A DNA stretch of 64,000 bases from Zychaea mexicana (lineage: Eukaryota > Mucoromycota > Mucoromycetes > Mucorales > Lichtheimiaceae). Under the pieces are notes generated by a model that was given only the letters and a program-made list of their open reading frames with translations, was not told the DNA's origin and did no database searches. The first letter of the stretch is position 1. Each line of letters begins with the position of its first letter. This document shows, piece after piece, positions 33,716-44,991 of this stretch. Location: assembly GCF_025766255.1 (NCBI RefSeq), contig NW_026516766.1, forward strand, positions 100,852-164,851. The letters are read 5' to 3'. Both the position numbers and the translations under genes were made by a program.

Positions 33716-35892
33716 TTCCCCCTTCCCCACTCACAGGCAATCCACAACCGATTGCTTGCACTTGACTCTCGAAACGTAGCGTACGTCATGGTTCCCACTC
33801 GTTTGTACCATGATGGCTGGGTTTGTGGTTGATTGACCCAGCCAAATGATTGGGAGACTGGGACTCCCAGGCCGAGGCATTGGTGGCTTTCTTTTCCTCC
33901 CCCTTTTACATACTTCTTCTGTTTCTTCTTGCTTTCTTCATGCTTTTTGTATAGCCTACGGGTTGTGCGGACTGCTTGTTGAGGTCACTTTGTAAAATCG
34001 CGTTCTTATTATTTGTCTTTATTGTCCACTGATTGTGTTCTTTTAATAAAATTTGTACTCTTCGACTATTGATATTCATAACGATAACTTTTGTCTTTTA
34101 TAAAATGTTTCTTTACTCTATCATTACAATGAATAAAAACCTGCTCTTTTACTTTATGTCCTGCTCAAACTCATTTACAATTTCTTTCCTTGTGAAGATA
34201 TTTGCGTGTCGCTTCACCTTGCAATATCCATTTTCTTTCTGACTGTGTTCAATCGTCTTCGCCGCTTCATTTGACAGTTAGGAAAGAACTCATGTTTTGG
34301 CGTGCTGTGTCCTTGTTCTTATACAATGCTGACAATGTCAAATGGCTCACATTAGATTCGTAATTACTTTTACTTTGCAATGACTCGATCGATTCTAAAC
34401 ATAATATCTAGGCAACCGTTTGACACAAGCATAATGCACTGACCATGTAATACAATGTCCAATTGTTGTGAAACCCGTTGCGTGGCAATATCAGTACTGG
34501 GCACATCAGAAAGTTTCTTGCAACAGCAGGAACTCTTTTGGACTTGGAAAAGGTTGATCGAGCTTTGTGTGCTTAAACTGTCGTTTCTCATAGAATCTGC
34601 ACGACATGCACTCTACAGGCCAGATCTAGTTGCCTATAATACCGAATATTATAATACATATAGTCATTAGTAGAATCGTATTAAATTCCTTTCAGCGGGT
34701 TTCCATCAAATGCTAAATTCACGTCGATGCGTCCATTAATTTAGGCGATCGTTTGAGAAAGAGCTGCCTTTGGAGCGCCATATATGTTTTCAGGTGGAGG
34801 CACTTTGTAACCGTCGTGACATACCGTTCACTTGTTGCCCACGTATGACATAAAACGTGGTGGCTGTGACCAGTTGGACCACCAAAAGTTATGAATATCT
34901 GGGGACAGTATCATACGATATGATGATTTGAAAGCTATCAGAAAGCCTTTTGCTTTGTAACTTACAAAACACGTTTGCATAGCGTCTTACCGTCGTCAAC
35001 TGTATTGCACTTTCTAGCAAAGCTGTTGGCATGATTATCAGGGGTAACTTCTCGTCTTCCATCCTGATCTATGTCCGGAAATAAGGAAGTTCTTGACGTA
35101 AATACTCAAGATCAGTAATTCGGTCATGAATAATATAGTATTATGGGAATCGTTGGTATTTTATACTCATGTAGGCAAATCATCGTCGTCAGAAGAAGGA
35201 AATTGTTCATTGCTGGATGTATCACTGCTTTAGTGTTTAACAAATCAATTCTTTATTTAAATCTGACTATTACTTTTCATATGGATGGGAAAGACATAAT
35301 TTACAATGTAAAATTGCAGCTAAAATGGAATTTGCATTGACAGAGCAGCTGTGGCGTTTTCAGTGGTCTGCCATAATTCCTAATTTATGCTTTGTGTAAA
35401 TGATGTTGTTTCCCATAACACAACAGCATAGTAGTATCATTCAGTTTGGAATAAAGGTTGGGATTTTCCTAAGTTTATGTTATACTCAAGGAGTATAATG
35501 TTGATGATGGAAATACTTACAGTAACATGCCCCTTTGTGCCTTTGTGGCGTTTACTAAAGAAAGACTATCATGAAGTAGGGGTTCCTGGTTTTCCCTTTA
35601 GTCTTTATGATGAAAAGATTTAGTGAGTGGATGACCGCTTTTAAATGAAAACAGCTGATATCACACTCTTTGGGAACATGTAGAAATATCGATAATTCTT
35701 TTTTACAAACTGAAACATGCGCATTATCTTATGCTTGGTACCTGTAGAAACCAAATTGTCTTCTTCGGAGTCCAGGTGACATTTTCTGAAAAGGAAAGAA
35801 AAAAATAGTAGTACTTACTCCTTTCAAACGTGCTCTAAACCCATTATATCAAACTTCACCTTACCCCCCGCCTCACACAGACATACATACAA
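33716..35892. other. AT-rich intergenic region
   Basis: No gene is supported. Composition is AT-rich and unique, with short open frames on both strands that show no domain. The last 80 bp (CT/CA-rich) are probably the promoter and leader of the sirtuin gene. Confidence 0.5.
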
Positions 35893-38351
35893 ATGAACAT
35901 AGATCTGAACGATCCACCAGAAACCATCAAACGCTCAACACAAGACGACTCTGTAATTTCTGAAGCTGGCCGTTCAGATGACGTTGTTGACGATCGATCT
36001 CACAAACGCATAAAACTCAGTGATGGTCATGGTTAGTTTATTTTATCTTATACACATATGGTACAAATCCACCTCAGGGTAGTAAACCATACTATACAAA
36101 CACGACTTTTCTAACTCTCGTTTGTGATAACGATTCTGGAAAAAAAAAAGTCGATTCATCGGCAACGTCGTCGGCCATCCGTAATTCTGAATCCGATAGT
36201 TCTCAAGTCGATGTGGGGGATAATGAACCTGTACCTCGTACAAACACGATCCACGATCAAGATTTCAACGAAGGATATAACGAGGAGTCGGATGAAGACT
36301 GGGCTGGCGGCAGCGAGAATAGCGAGAGTAGCGATGCAAAAAGTGATACATTTGAGTTTATGGCATCTTCAGTGGATAATAATGAGGATTATGCGGAAGG
36401 AGCAGATATTGAGCCTTGTAAGTCTTTAAAAGGAAGGATTAGGTCCGCGAACTCTTGCTGACACTTTTGATTTACTAGTATGGACAAGCTATACTGAAGA
36501 AGAGAGTGAAGCTTTACAAGAAGAAGCTAGACAAATGGGTACGTTGAGATTGTGGAAAATTGGAGAGAAACCGTTGAATATGTAAAGGTCGAATATTGGA
36601 TCAATGATTTAAGACTAACATGATACGCACAGGCTTGATGAAGTTTTTAGAAAAGTACGTTCGAGATCAACAAGTACCTCCCTTGAAACTGATGGAGGCA
36701 TTTAACGTTGTTCTGGTAAGTTCTGACCATTGGTTTGGTTTTGAATTATAGAAATGTATATTACGAGTATACTAATTCTATCATAAACAGCATCCTCAAG
36801 CAGCATTATTAGCACCTGAAGTACACCAATTCGCCTTATTGCGTAACGTGATTAATCGACATTTGCGAAAACGGCGACGGTTGGAACACGTCAATACACT
36901 TGACGATGTGGTTGACTTACTGGCCAAGGCCAACAATGTCATGATTGTCACGGGCGCTGGCGTATCCGTGTCGTGTGGCATTCCTGACTTTCGTTCTGAG
37001 ACTGGCATCTATTCACGACTACAAGAATATGAATTGGACGATCCACAGCAGATGTTTGATATCAAATACTTTCGAGACTCGCCTGACATTTTCTACTCGT
37101 TTGCAAAAGAGCTTTACCCAAGCAACTATGAGCCGAGCCCAAGCCATATATTTGTCAAGCTGATGGAGGAAAAAGGGAAATTATTGAGAAACTACACACA
37201 AAACATCGACACGTTGGAACACAAGGCACAGATTAAAAGGATTGTTAATTGTCATGGCAGCTTTGCTACTGCTAGCTGTGTTACTTGTGGCTACCAATGT
37301 GAAGGAAAAGAAATCGAGAAATATATCTTTGAACAGGTAAAAGAAACATTTTTTTTCTTGTGTACTGTTTACGAGCTAAGCTTGAAATGAGTAGATGTGC
37401 CTCAACTACAACCATTCTATAAATAGAAAGTCCCTCCTTGTCCTAAATGCGCTTTTAATCGAGTAACACCAAAGGACGATAGTGACGATGACGATGACGA
37501 TGCTCAACGGGGAGTATCTGTCATGAAACCTGTAAGTTCTGCTCTATGTACCTAATTGGCGTTTTTAAGGCTCAAAACTAAAGCCATGGTATCTATTTCA
37601 ATGTAGGATATCACGTTTTTTGGTGAAAGCTTGCCAGCTGAATTCGATCGACTGCTTGCGCTGGATACGGAAAACGTTGATCTACTAATTGCCATGGGCT
37701 CGTCGCTCAAGGTGTCTCCGGTATCAGAAATCATGACGCAAATACCACACAGCGTTCCGCAGATTGTGATAAACCGAACGCCTATTACACACATGACCTT
37801 TGACGTGCAGTTATTGGGGGATTGTGATGTGATTGTCCCTGAATTGTGTCGAATGCTGAACTGGGACTTGCGACATATTAAATTACCTGGTGGTAGTGCG
37901 CTAAGTGAGGAAAGTCGAGGAGACTCGGATGCTCCCAAGATATGGAAGTACCATCGGGATGGTTTATATACATTCCCTGGTGCTGTGGTGAGCGAGCGCT
38001 ACTTGGAAGGAGGAGATAAGAGGTCAGTAGATATGATATTTTTGGTTGACTCGTACTTTGTAGAAAAGGTAATGGATTGAACTAAACATTGACATGTACA
38101 CATGTAGGTTGAGTGATAGACACGGAAGCTTCAGCAGCAGCAGCAGCAGTGATGGCAGTGAAAGCGTCAATGACGACGACAGCGATAGTAACAACGCTCG
38201 TATTGATAATGGTGATCACGATAAAACTGTTGGCGAGAATGAAGAGGAGGATGCGGATGAGGAAAAATTTGAAGGCTCAGAGCAAGGAAAGCAAAAACAT
38301 CAAGACGAACAACAACAGCATGAAAACACAACTAGTACCAACAACTCATAA
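35893..38351 (+). CDS. SIR2: Class I sirtuin, NAD+-dependent protein deacetylase (SIR2/HST type)
   Basis: Nuclear histone/protein deacetylase using NAD+. Eight exons (35893-36031, 36151-36417, 36479-36538, 36633-36715, 36791-37336, 37427-37531, 37607-38022, 38108-38351) encode 619 aa. The acidic N-terminal region (to about residue 150) has a KRIKL basic patch. A helical segment of SIR2/HST1/SIRT1 type precedes the catalytic domain. That domain begins near residue 230 with GAGVSVSCGIPDFRS, then the TQNID motif, the catalytic His of NCHGSF (about H338) and four zinc ligands as C346-x2-C349 and C370-x2-C373. Later motifs are FFGESLP, MGSSLKVSPV and INRTP. The C-terminus is a long Ser/Asp/Glu-rich tail. 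The acidic ends suggest the SIR2/HST1/SIRT1 branch. Intron 1 ends in a run of A before AG, which is unusual. Confidence 0.93.
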
Positions 38352-38734
38352 TGCATTTTCTTTTTAATTACTACTTTAATAAAAAGCTTTATTTTATCTA
38401 CTAATGAAACCACATAGATTCTTTACTGAAGGCAGATGTAATACTTGAAACCAACAAGTTCTTCTATCATTGATATTGTTTTTCTCATACATAAAAAAGT
38501 AATAGTATTTTAAAGAACGTCAACTATGTCTATTAGAATTTTGCTATCGATGAATATATATATATAACCGGAACAAAAGAAAAGACAGTTTAGCAGATAT
38601 TTGGGTAGCATAAAGGAAAAAGCAGCCTCCGCCAGCATTGTTAGCAAAAGTACCTCCGGTTGATAATAATTCCGACTGCAGTTCAATTACACCGGCGGAA
38701 GCAAAGCTTACACCTCCTCTTTCTTTCAACCGAA
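38352..38734 (+). promoter_or_regulatory. Intergenic region with ribosomal-protein gene promoter
   Basis: Holds the sirtuin 3' end (AATAAAAAGC near 38380) and the uL15 promoter. A TATA-type box, AATATATATATATAACC, lies at 38553-38568, about 170 bp before the uL15 ATG. No other gene is seen. Confidence 0.55.
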
Positions 38735-39568
38735 ATGGTATGTATAAGGGCCGATGATGGACCAGGACACAAGTGAGAGGATGCTACAAGTCATTATGAG
38801 GGGTGTATTCGAATGGATGGATGACTAGTCTATCTGGATGGATTTGATGGAGGATGAAAAAGGGGGGGAAGCATTATCATATCCTCCATATGTGTATGAG
38901 ATCTATAATGTTGAATTGACATTTTTTTAATTCTCTTTCATTTGTAATATAGCCTACCAGACTCCACCACAACAGAAAGAAGCGTGGACACGTCTCTGCC
39001 GGTCACGGTCGTGTTGGTAAATATTTCATACCGTCTTGGTCAAACGATAATTAAATCTTCCAAACATTATATAATAACAATGTGTATGAATTATATAGGC
39101 AAGCACCGTAAGCATCCCGGTGGTCGTGGTCTTGCTGGTGGTCAGCACCATCACCGTATCAACATGGACAAGTACCATCCTGGTTACTTTGGTAAGGTCG
39201 GTATGCGCCACTTCCACTTGAAGCCCAACGCGTACTGGAAGCCTATTGTCAACCTCGACAAGATCTGGTCTTTGGCCGGTGAGGGTGTCCGTGAAAAGTA
39301 CAAGAACACCGAAAAGGTTCCCGTCGTTGACGCTTTGGAGAATGGCTTCGCCAAGGTTTTGGCCAAGGGTAGCGTTGCCCAGCCCGTTATTGTCCGCACT
39401 CGCTTCGTCTCTCGTCGTGCTGAGGAGAAGATCAAGGCTGCTGGTGGTGGTAAGTTCAACTTTTTTTGAGTGCTAGTGGAGGTCAACTTAGTATTGAAAA
39501 AAAGTGTTTGGTGCTAATGATCATTTTTATCATTCCACTCTATTGTAGCCGTCGAGCTCATTGCTTAA
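38735..39568 (+). CDS. RPL28: 60S ribosomal protein uL15 (L28 in yeast, L27a in animals)
   Basis: Structural protein of the large ribosomal subunit, 145 aa. Exons are 38735-38737, 38953-39016, 39099-39449 and 39549-39568. The first coding exon is just the ATG, followed by a 215-bp intron, an arrangement common in fungal ribosomal-protein genes. The protein continues [20 protein letters not shown], then [35 protein letters not shown] and a C-terminal domain ending VELIA. The length matches the family. Codon use is strongly biased to C-ending codons, as expected of a highly expressed gene. Introns 2 and 3 are GT-AG. It is convergent with RMT2, with 150 bp between stops. Confidence 0.96.
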
Positions 39569-39718
39569 ATTACCTTGTTCTCTCAAAAAACAATAAAAGG
39601 TCATTACTCATCCCTCCAATACTCAAAAAGTTTCCATATATGTTTGGGTAATTTATTATGTACAGCAAAAAGAAAAGGAAGAGGTTGGGATGGCGAGTTT
39701 CTTTTTATTACTACGGAA

Positions 39719-41131
39719 TTAATCCAGGAATTTGCAGATGGGAAGTTTATATGTATCTAGGACCCAATAGCTAAAATGAGGATGTGAAAAAAGAGTTAGT
39801 TCATTTTTGAGATCACGATATACCAGTGTTGTTAGATAGAAAGAAGACAACGTACCGTTGACGAACACCATCCCATACACCCTTTTCGTCGGCCGTTGCA
39901 ATTGGTATATCGACATACTCGGTACTTAATCCAAAGTCGTGCAGGTCAACTTCGCTCACACGACAATAGATATCATGGAAGAATTGGTTGGTGGCACCAA
40001 GACCATTGAACCATGTGTAGATACCGCCTTCGTTCAAGATATTGGGCACGGCATCATGGAATGCGCGCAGGTCATCGTAGAACTCTAAATGTATGAAAAC
40101 GGTGCCTGCGTTTAATAACTGCATGTAAAGTGCTTTCCTGTGGCCATCTTTCTATTTCTCTCTCGGGAATAGAACTAGAAAATTGTCATTACCTCCATAC
40201 GTGTCGAAAAAGATACCATCAAAAGCTTGTGTCAAAGTTGGTACCATGTCTTGCCACCGTCCAAACAGGATAGTAACACCAGGCTTCTTATCCCATCCTT
40301 GTTCCTTCATATGTGCATACACATCCGGGTGTGCCTCAATGATGAAATGGTTGCGAGGCTTGTATTTTTGCAATTCCATATCGATCAAGCCCAAACCAAA
40401 GCCAACGTTGAGCACATCCAAACCTTCACGGGGACACATGACCTTGGCGTGTTCTACCATCAGCGGACCTTCCCAACCCATCATCACAGCATCGTTATTC
40501 TCGTCCATCAACTTGTTATCGTCATAATGTAGCTTTTGGTTTAAATACTCTTCGTTGGGCACATTTGTCTTTCTCTTGTCCTTTTCTTCTTTCTCGCCCT
40601 CTTCCACCTTGTCGTCGTCATCATCATCTTCAGCAGCAAAACTGGCCTTTAATGCGCGTAGCAAGAGTTCAGCGCGCGTGCCTTCTTCCACCAGCATCTC
40701 GTAGATATCATTGTGCTTGTTTTTTAATGCAAGTTCGCCGGCAGTGACCTGATCCTTGTCGAGCAAATTGTAAGGATGGCTTTCACTTAGCAGCCATTTA
40801 ACGATATCTTTGTGTCCCTTTTCGGCTGCATAGTGAAGTGGTGTTCGGCCTTGTTCGTTGCCATTAAAGCAGATATCTGCACCTTCTTTTTCCAGCGTTT
40901 TGGCTTTTTCCTATCAATCCAGCTTTTCTTGAATACTTTACGCCCTTTATTCCTTCGCCCGCCCCCTCAACGATATACCAAGTCAAAAGTAAACGATCAA
41001 TTTACCAGATCACCAGCACTAATGGCATCAATAAAGTCGGCTCCCTTCTTGAGCTCTTCTACGGAATACTCGATTTCGGTTTCAACGGGTTCCTCTGACT
41101 TTTGTCTCTTGGGCGATCGCTCTTCCTCCAT
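39719..41131 (-). CDS. RMT2: Protein arginine N5-methyltransferase (delta-N)
   Basis: S-adenosylmethionine-dependent enzyme that methylates the internal (delta) nitrogen of arginine; the yeast substrate is ribosomal protein L12. Exons 41131-41006, 40910-40193, 40084-39856 and 39770-39719 encode 374 aa. The N-terminal third contains ankyrin repeats (GRTPLHYAAEKGHKDIVKWL, then AGELALKNKHNDIYEML). After an acidic D/E linker comes the methyltransferase fold with motif I LDVLNVGFGLGLIDME (about residues 206-221), IIEAHPDVYAHM, FDGIFFDTYGEFYDDL and FNGLGATNQFFHDIY. This ankyrin-plus-GAMT-like arrangement is specific to RMT2. It lies tail-to-tail with uL15 and head-to-head with the next gene, 756 bp away. 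The last exon adds only 17 residues; its frame closes. Confidence 0.95.
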
Positions 41132-41887
41132 TTTTCGTGTCTAGGGTAGCGTGTGGGTGTCAAAAAGTTTTCAGTAAAAAAAGCTGTGCCATAAAAAGGT
41201 GGCGGCGCGAGTCTATTGGCCAGCGGGGCTGGTGTTACTATCGTTGACATATTAGCTTATTAGACTGTCGTTAACTATACAGACTACAAGTTACCAGAAG
41301 GGACACTCTGTGATTATACAACTAAGTATATTACTTGGTTGCGCATCTTTTTATTTCTTCAGTTATGGATGGTGGCTTTAGTGCAAAAAGGACAGATGAT
41401 GGATGGCTAACCCCTCACGGAAGAACAATCATTAGCTGAGCTATTTCTTCACACGAATTTCTCTTTCAGTAAGCCTCAGATTTCTCCAACCGATAACGCC
41501 ACTAGATGGATCTCGAGGCACATTAATCTTGAAGATACACGACAACTCTCAACTGATAGTTCTCCGAGAAAAAGTAAGAGAGGAGCAGCCGCAAAAGATG
41601 AAATGACGCTAAATTGGTGCGTCCATATCCATCCACGACACTTGCAACTCATTACATGCATAGCCAGAAACTTCATATCGTATCTATCATACTGACACGA
41701 ACAACTTTCTTGCAACCCATAATGCCTTTTTGAGCGCTTGCAGGTTTTTTTTTGTATGAGTAGAGCGCTTGCAGGTACTTTTCGAGCAAAAACAAGCTGC
41801 ATAATTTTGTGATTATTGTGTTATCTGAATTTCAATGATCAAACGGTAGTTTTATAAACCTTTCACCCGTATATTATACCCCCACTT
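41132..41887. other. Divergent intergenic region
   Basis: Lies between the starts of RMT2 (-) and the coiled-coil gene (+), so it holds two promoters. The 108-codon minus frame at 41476-41802 has no recognisable domain and is not supported. Confidence 0.5.
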
Positions 41888-42633
41888 ATGGCTCACTTTA
41901 CTGCTCAACCGATCAAAGAAGGTATGAGCACTTGTTTAGTCAACGATCGCGATCGTTTAGAGATCTTAATGTACTCAACTAATTCTTGTGCATTGTTTAC
42001 AGATTTGGCTCAGTTGGATCATGCCATCTTTGAGACAGCGCATCGTAATTTGCGACGCGACTTGACTGAATTCGTTCACGTCTTCGAGGCAAGTTCTTCT
42101 TGTAGGCGGTCTCGAGAGAAAAAAGCTGCTTGTCTTTGTCTTGCTAAAACATGCGCCGTTTTTACAACCATAGGAAAGCGATCACGTCAAAGAAGATACA
42201 CTAGCAGCAGCCTATGTCCAACTCACCAACTGCGGCCAAAGTCTTCAGACAGCAAAAACACGAGAGGATGATTTACAGAGTGCCATAACTCAAGGTACAT
42301 ATCTTTAATCTATAGCAAAAAGACAGAAACTCTGCCTCTTTAGATTTGAAGAAAACTCAAAAGGGATCAAAATGTGTGTATAAAGGTAACAAAGTACGAG
42401 AGGATATGAATACGTTGGAGACGGTTCTACAAGACGTGAAGCATGCATACGAAACCAAAACACCGCCGTTTGCAGTGGAACGAGCTGAATTTTTGAAACA
42501 ATTGGAAAAGGAACGACAAGATCATTTGAAAGAGTTACGGAGGCAGCAGGATAAGATTGAAGAACACTATGCTAAAAAGACACGCGAATCGACGTATCGT
42601 AACCTAGTGGGATCATCGTTCTTCTATTCATAA
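41888..42633 (+). CDS. Coiled-coil protein, possibly BLOC-1 subunit 5-like
   Basis: Predicted 176-aa helical protein from exons 41888-41921, 42003-42088, 42174-42294 and 42344-42633. It begins MAHFTAQPIKE and has DLAQLDHAIFETAHRNL, then helices, ending in a charged coiled coil with LEKERQDHLKELRRQQDKIE. Length, all-helical make-up and the charged C-terminal coil are reminiscent of BLOC1S5 (Muted), an endosome/lysosome-biogenesis subunit, but this is only a weak resemblance by eye. Intron 2 uses a GC donor (GAG|GCAAGT at 42089); the nearest GT donor leads to a stop. The gene ends inside the 3' end of the next, convergent gene. The coding status is good; the function is uncertain. Confidence 0.65.
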
Positions 42634-43900
42634 ATGGGTGCTATCTTTTTCATTATTATTTGACGAATGGATGTGCGCCGAGATCTTGTTGGACGCTCAA
42701 CAGGCTGGTCTTGATTGTGGTTGTCAATTGTTACTGGCCCTCCTGGATGTTGCTGTTGTTGGTGCTCATTAGAATGACCAAAGAGATCCAAGTATAAGTG
42801 TGCAGGGCTGTCTGCTTCGCGATGGAAGGGTTTGAACGACATTGTTTCTGTTTCTTGTTCTCGGATGAAGGGTAGCTGCATAAATTGTTCTTGCTGTTGT
42901 GAATTCCGCCTTTGCGGCTGTTGTTGATGTTGCTGCTCTTGTTGAGGCTCGGGTGGCGTATCCTGTGATGGAGATAGTTGCTCCGGAGATGGAGTTACTG
43001 GCTGTGACACTGGAGGAGATTGCATAGTAGCGACGACAGTGGCTTCTTGTTCTTTCCGATAAGCTTCCTCAAACATAAGAAACCATTGTATTGGTAGCGT
43101 TGTAGTTGTTGCTGCTGCTGTTGTAGAAACTTGCTGCTTCAGTTGCTGCTGATGTTCATTACTGCTGTCAGTAGCAGCTGCTGCCAAGATAAGAAGGTCG
43201 TACCAAAAGTCCACACGCGGATTAAAATACTCGTCAAAAGCACAGTATGCATGAAAGTCACCAACAAGATATCTTGAAAACACAACGATATGAGCTTAAT
43301 CAAGTGAATGATAACATGGACTGTATGGTTATAAATGTAAAATGTATATACCGTGCTTCCAACCATCGACGGGGCACAACTATCTCATCCACATGATGAC
43401 CTATAAATGTAACTTGATTGGTTAAGGTGTTGCTTTCTTATACGTTTAATTTTCTCATGCAAAAAACTTGCGTAAAACAGAAAATTTAAACAGGCCATCG
43501 TCTTCCACGCCTGTTGGTCCATGCGCATACGTAATTGATCGTCGTGGTGAGCAAAAAAAAAAAAGAAAAAGATCAGTGTGCATAGGTTGTGAGTGCCCGT
43601 GTTATGCTTTTAGACTTCTCTAAGTTTACAACATGGCCGGTTCTCTTTCCACACTTATACTGCTGCTCATAAGCAAAACCTGCCTTGAAATAAGGAAATA
43701 TGCGCACCGGACGATACTTTGAGGAGGTAACTCCTGCCAGGTTCAAGTGCATAGGGCGGTATTTCATCCGGAGAAGAGGAAAAGGCGGAAGAGGACGCCC
43801 TCCTGCCGCTTTTCTTATTCTTGATGTAGTAGTTTTTGATGCGTAACCACCGGCCACCATTGATGCCTCGCTTTTTATTCTTCGGAGGAGGAGATTCCAT
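42624..43900 (-). CDS. Unrecognised fungal protein, tandem paralogue A
   Basis: Predicted 317-aa protein from exons 43900-43684, 43510-43472, 43400-43352 and 43272-42624. I do not recognise the family. A basic N-terminus leads to a conserved core shared with the next gene: SYLLKVSSGAHISLFQGVED, RRWLEARYLVGDF, AFDE-xx-NP-x-VDFWY, and after a variable insert QWF-x-MFEEA-x-RKE. The insert and C-terminal part are Q/P-rich and disordered. Introns 1 and 2 both use GC donors (CAAG|GCAGGT at 43683 and TTAC|GCAAGT at 43471); GT alternatives give stops. Intron positions match paralogue B exactly. The stop codon overlaps the convergent coiled-coil gene by 10 bp. No signal peptide, membrane segment or catalytic motif is visible; a compact binding domain is a guess. 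Confidence 0.7.
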
Positions 43901-44077
43901 CACTGCCCCGTTTATGGTTTTTATTGATTCGAAAAGTATGAGGAAAGAAGGAGAGAGAAGACAGATAAAAGAACAGAGAGGTAGATAATCGAAGAAAAAT
44001 AAGAAAAAGAGATGGTACATGTAAATTATGTGTGTATGTGTGTTCTGGTTGTCAACTTGTTCTTGTCGCTTCTTTCT

Positions 44078-44991
44078 TTAAGCAACAGTTGTAGTGGTAT
44101 TAGCACGTCGAGCTCGCTGGCCACTAAATAAAACTTGTGCAGCAGCAGGTCTCTCCCTGCATGACGCTGACGTTGCTGATCTTGTTATTTGTTTTCTTTC
44201 TGTTGTCGTCATGACCTCTTTTCTGCGGGTACTCAGGTTCTTTTCGCTGACGCTGCTGCTGATGTGAGCGACGACGCGATTGTCTTGACGACATTCTGCT
44301 TCTTCTTCTTCTTCTTCTTCTCGACGACTTTTATCTTCATCGTCATAAGCATCTTCGCGCTCCTTTCGACTGGCTTCTTCAAACATTCTAAACCATTGTT
44401 GTGGCAAATACTGTCCCACACTGGCCCCAAGAGCGTACCAAAAGTCGACCAATGGATTATATGCTTCGTCAAATGCTGGGAAAGCATAAAAGTCTCCAAC
44501 TAGGTATCTGTACCCAAAATCCAATGAGTTTCTCTTGATACTCTTTATATTACCAAATTGTAGTGTTTTGGATATTACCTAGCCTCGAGCCATCGCAATG
44601 ACCCGTCCTCTTGGTAACCTGCTTAAAGATTCACATACACATACAGAGATAAATACACATATAGAGCGCGTAATTACGTAAACCTGAGAAGATTCTTCTA
44701 GAAGAAATAAAGGATCAAAGTAAATACTTGCGTAAGATGGAAAATGCGTAAAGATCTTCGTCCACGCCTATGCAAGACGATAAAGATAAAATAGTCAAAA
44801 AATGTATTGCATTGAGCTTTTTTTTATTAATACAACGACGAACCTTTAAAAATTGAAATGTAAGCACCCGAAGAGACTTGCAAAAGATAACTTTGACCTT
44901 CGGCAAGCGCATCAGGTGGCAATCTGTTAGGAGTACGTCTGTTTGGTTTCTTGGAGCGAAGCCAACGACCGATTCCTGCTTCTCCTGGCAT
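44078..44991 (-). CDS. Unrecognised fungal protein, tandem paralogue B
   Basis: Predicted 217-aa protein from exons 44991-44844, 44767-44732, 44618-44579 and 44507-44078, lying 177 bp upstream of paralogue A on the same strand. The core matches A: SYLLQVSSGAYISIFKGVDE, LRWLEARYLVGDFYAFPAFD, NPLVDFWY and QWFRMFEEASRKE. The region between VDFWY and QWF is short here, where A has a Q/T-rich insert of about 35 residues. After the core comes an acidic E-run and a basic S/T/R-rich tail. Intron 1 has a normal GT donor where A has GC, while intron 2 has the same GC donor (TTAC|GCAAGT at 44731). No family name can be given. The shared exon plan and core show the two arose by local duplication. Confidence 0.72.
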
